DNA from: Bacteroides sp. 51 | GTDB taxonomy: Bacteria > Bacteroidota > Bacteroidia > Bacteroidales > Bacteroidaceae | Length of the DNA stretch: 64,000 nucleotides | Direction: 5' to 3' | Assembly (NCBI RefSeq): GCF_010500965.1 | Contig: NZ_QVMI01000004.1 | Coordinates: 241,182-305,181 of the forward strand | Shown here: positions 63,814-64,000 of the stretch, in pieces | Numbering within the stretch: position 1 is the stretch's first letter | Layout: every line of letters starts with the position of its first letter | Program-made: the position numbers and the translations under genes | Notes under the pieces: model-generated | Seen by the model: only the letters and a program-made list of their open reading frames with translations | What the model was told of the DNA's origin: nothing | Database searches by the model: none

Positions 63814-64000
63814 TTATTTTTTATTCAAATTCAGACCAATAGTCTGTGGAAGTAAATTCTCGTAATCAGTTCTTCCCGAAAGCAATTCTTGCATCAGCTG
63901 TCGGAAATAGTCTCTAAAAGAAACACCAACCTGCTTACAGGTCTCAATGAACGTATTGTAAATTGCCGAGTTTAAAGCACCACCCGTACTGCAAAAAAAC
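63814..64000 (-). CDS. IS66-family transposase, C-terminal end (rest outside window)
   Basis: The last 62 codons of a minus-strand frame ending with TAA at 63814-63816. The visible part, ALNSAIYNTFIETCKQVGVSFRDYF then GRTDYENLLPQTI, matches the C-terminal domain of IS66 transposases (TnpC). The frame runs on beyond the window edge, so the element lies upstream of the capsule operon. An intact terminal inverted repeat was not identified between it and upxZ. Confidence 0.72.
   Translation of the reverse strand, partial: FFCSTGGALNSAIYNTFIETCKQVGVSFRDYFRQLMQELLSGRTDYENLLPQTIGLNLNKK

Overview
The window is a chromosomal segment of a gut-type Bacteroidales bacterium, most likely Bacteroides or Parabacteroides. 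The grounds are many lipoproteins with MKK...C lipoboxes, promoter boxes of the TAnnTTTG type instead of TATAAT, a NigD-like lipoprotein, an HU-HIG-type protein, a BtuB/BtuG-type vitamin B12 uptake locus and an UpxZ-type capsule regulator. No rRNA, tRNA or CRISPR array was seen.

Layout. 1-4478 (-): the first ~1492 residues of an alpha-2-macroglobulin-like lipoprotein with an intact CTEQ thioester motif. 4.5-8.5 kb: an AAA-ATPase-like/nuclease protein, an HU-like protein and a tyrosine-phosphatase-like lipoprotein. 8.6-14.8 kb: an A+T-rich glycan locus with GT9, GT2 and GT4 glycosyltransferases and a tight aminotransferase / LicC-like / LicD-like operon. 15.2-16.3 kb: a lipoprotein that combines a three-QxW beta-trefoil with an aerolysin-type pore-forming domain. 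16.6-20 kb: pflB and pflA, separated by a repeat-bounded four-helix-bundle gene. 20-29 kb: an ECF sigma factor with a membrane-anchored beta-barrel partner, a NigD-like lipoprotein, aquaporin, OxyR, a CDF transporter, a Na+/H+ antiporter, an AI-2E-family protein and a membrane GT2. 29.5-37.5 kb: a LolC/E-like permease, an aminotransferase, a sugar-isomerase-like protein, a transglutaminase-like protein and a two-component system. 37.7-44 kb: a thioredoxin-like DUF5106 lipoprotein, then a cobalamin riboswitch controlling BtuB, a BtuG-like propeller lipoprotein and a DUF4465 (BtuH-like) lipoprotein. 44.3-48.8 kb: a YjdJ/YjdI-like pair, a large transglutaminase-like lipoprotein and an AAA/DUF4143 ATPase. 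49-63.6 kb (-): a capsule or O-antigen operon running from an upxZ-like gene through a flippase fused to a deacetylase-like domain, a radical SAM protein, a pyruvyltransferase, five glycosyltransferase genes or polymerase, gmd, a bifunctional nucleotidyltransferase-GHMP kinase and an epimerase to a WecA-type initiating transferase. 63.8-64 kb: the C-terminus of an IS66-type transposase.

The most unusual signal is intergenic. At least seven sites carry arms built of degenerate 7-bp units (GTTGAAA, AATTTAC/CATTTGA, CAATTCT/CCATTCT or TCATAAT). Five are inverted pairs, and six of the seven sites have an ATCTGCATAG box or its complement on the inner side of an arm. One encloses the four-helix-bundle gene. 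The arms lie against stop or start codons and in three cases supply a gene's terminus. Three other intergenic sites carry arrays of short palindromes at a 21-22 bp period, each with a different word. Together with the trefoil-aerolysin lipoprotein, these are the best candidates for something undescribed.
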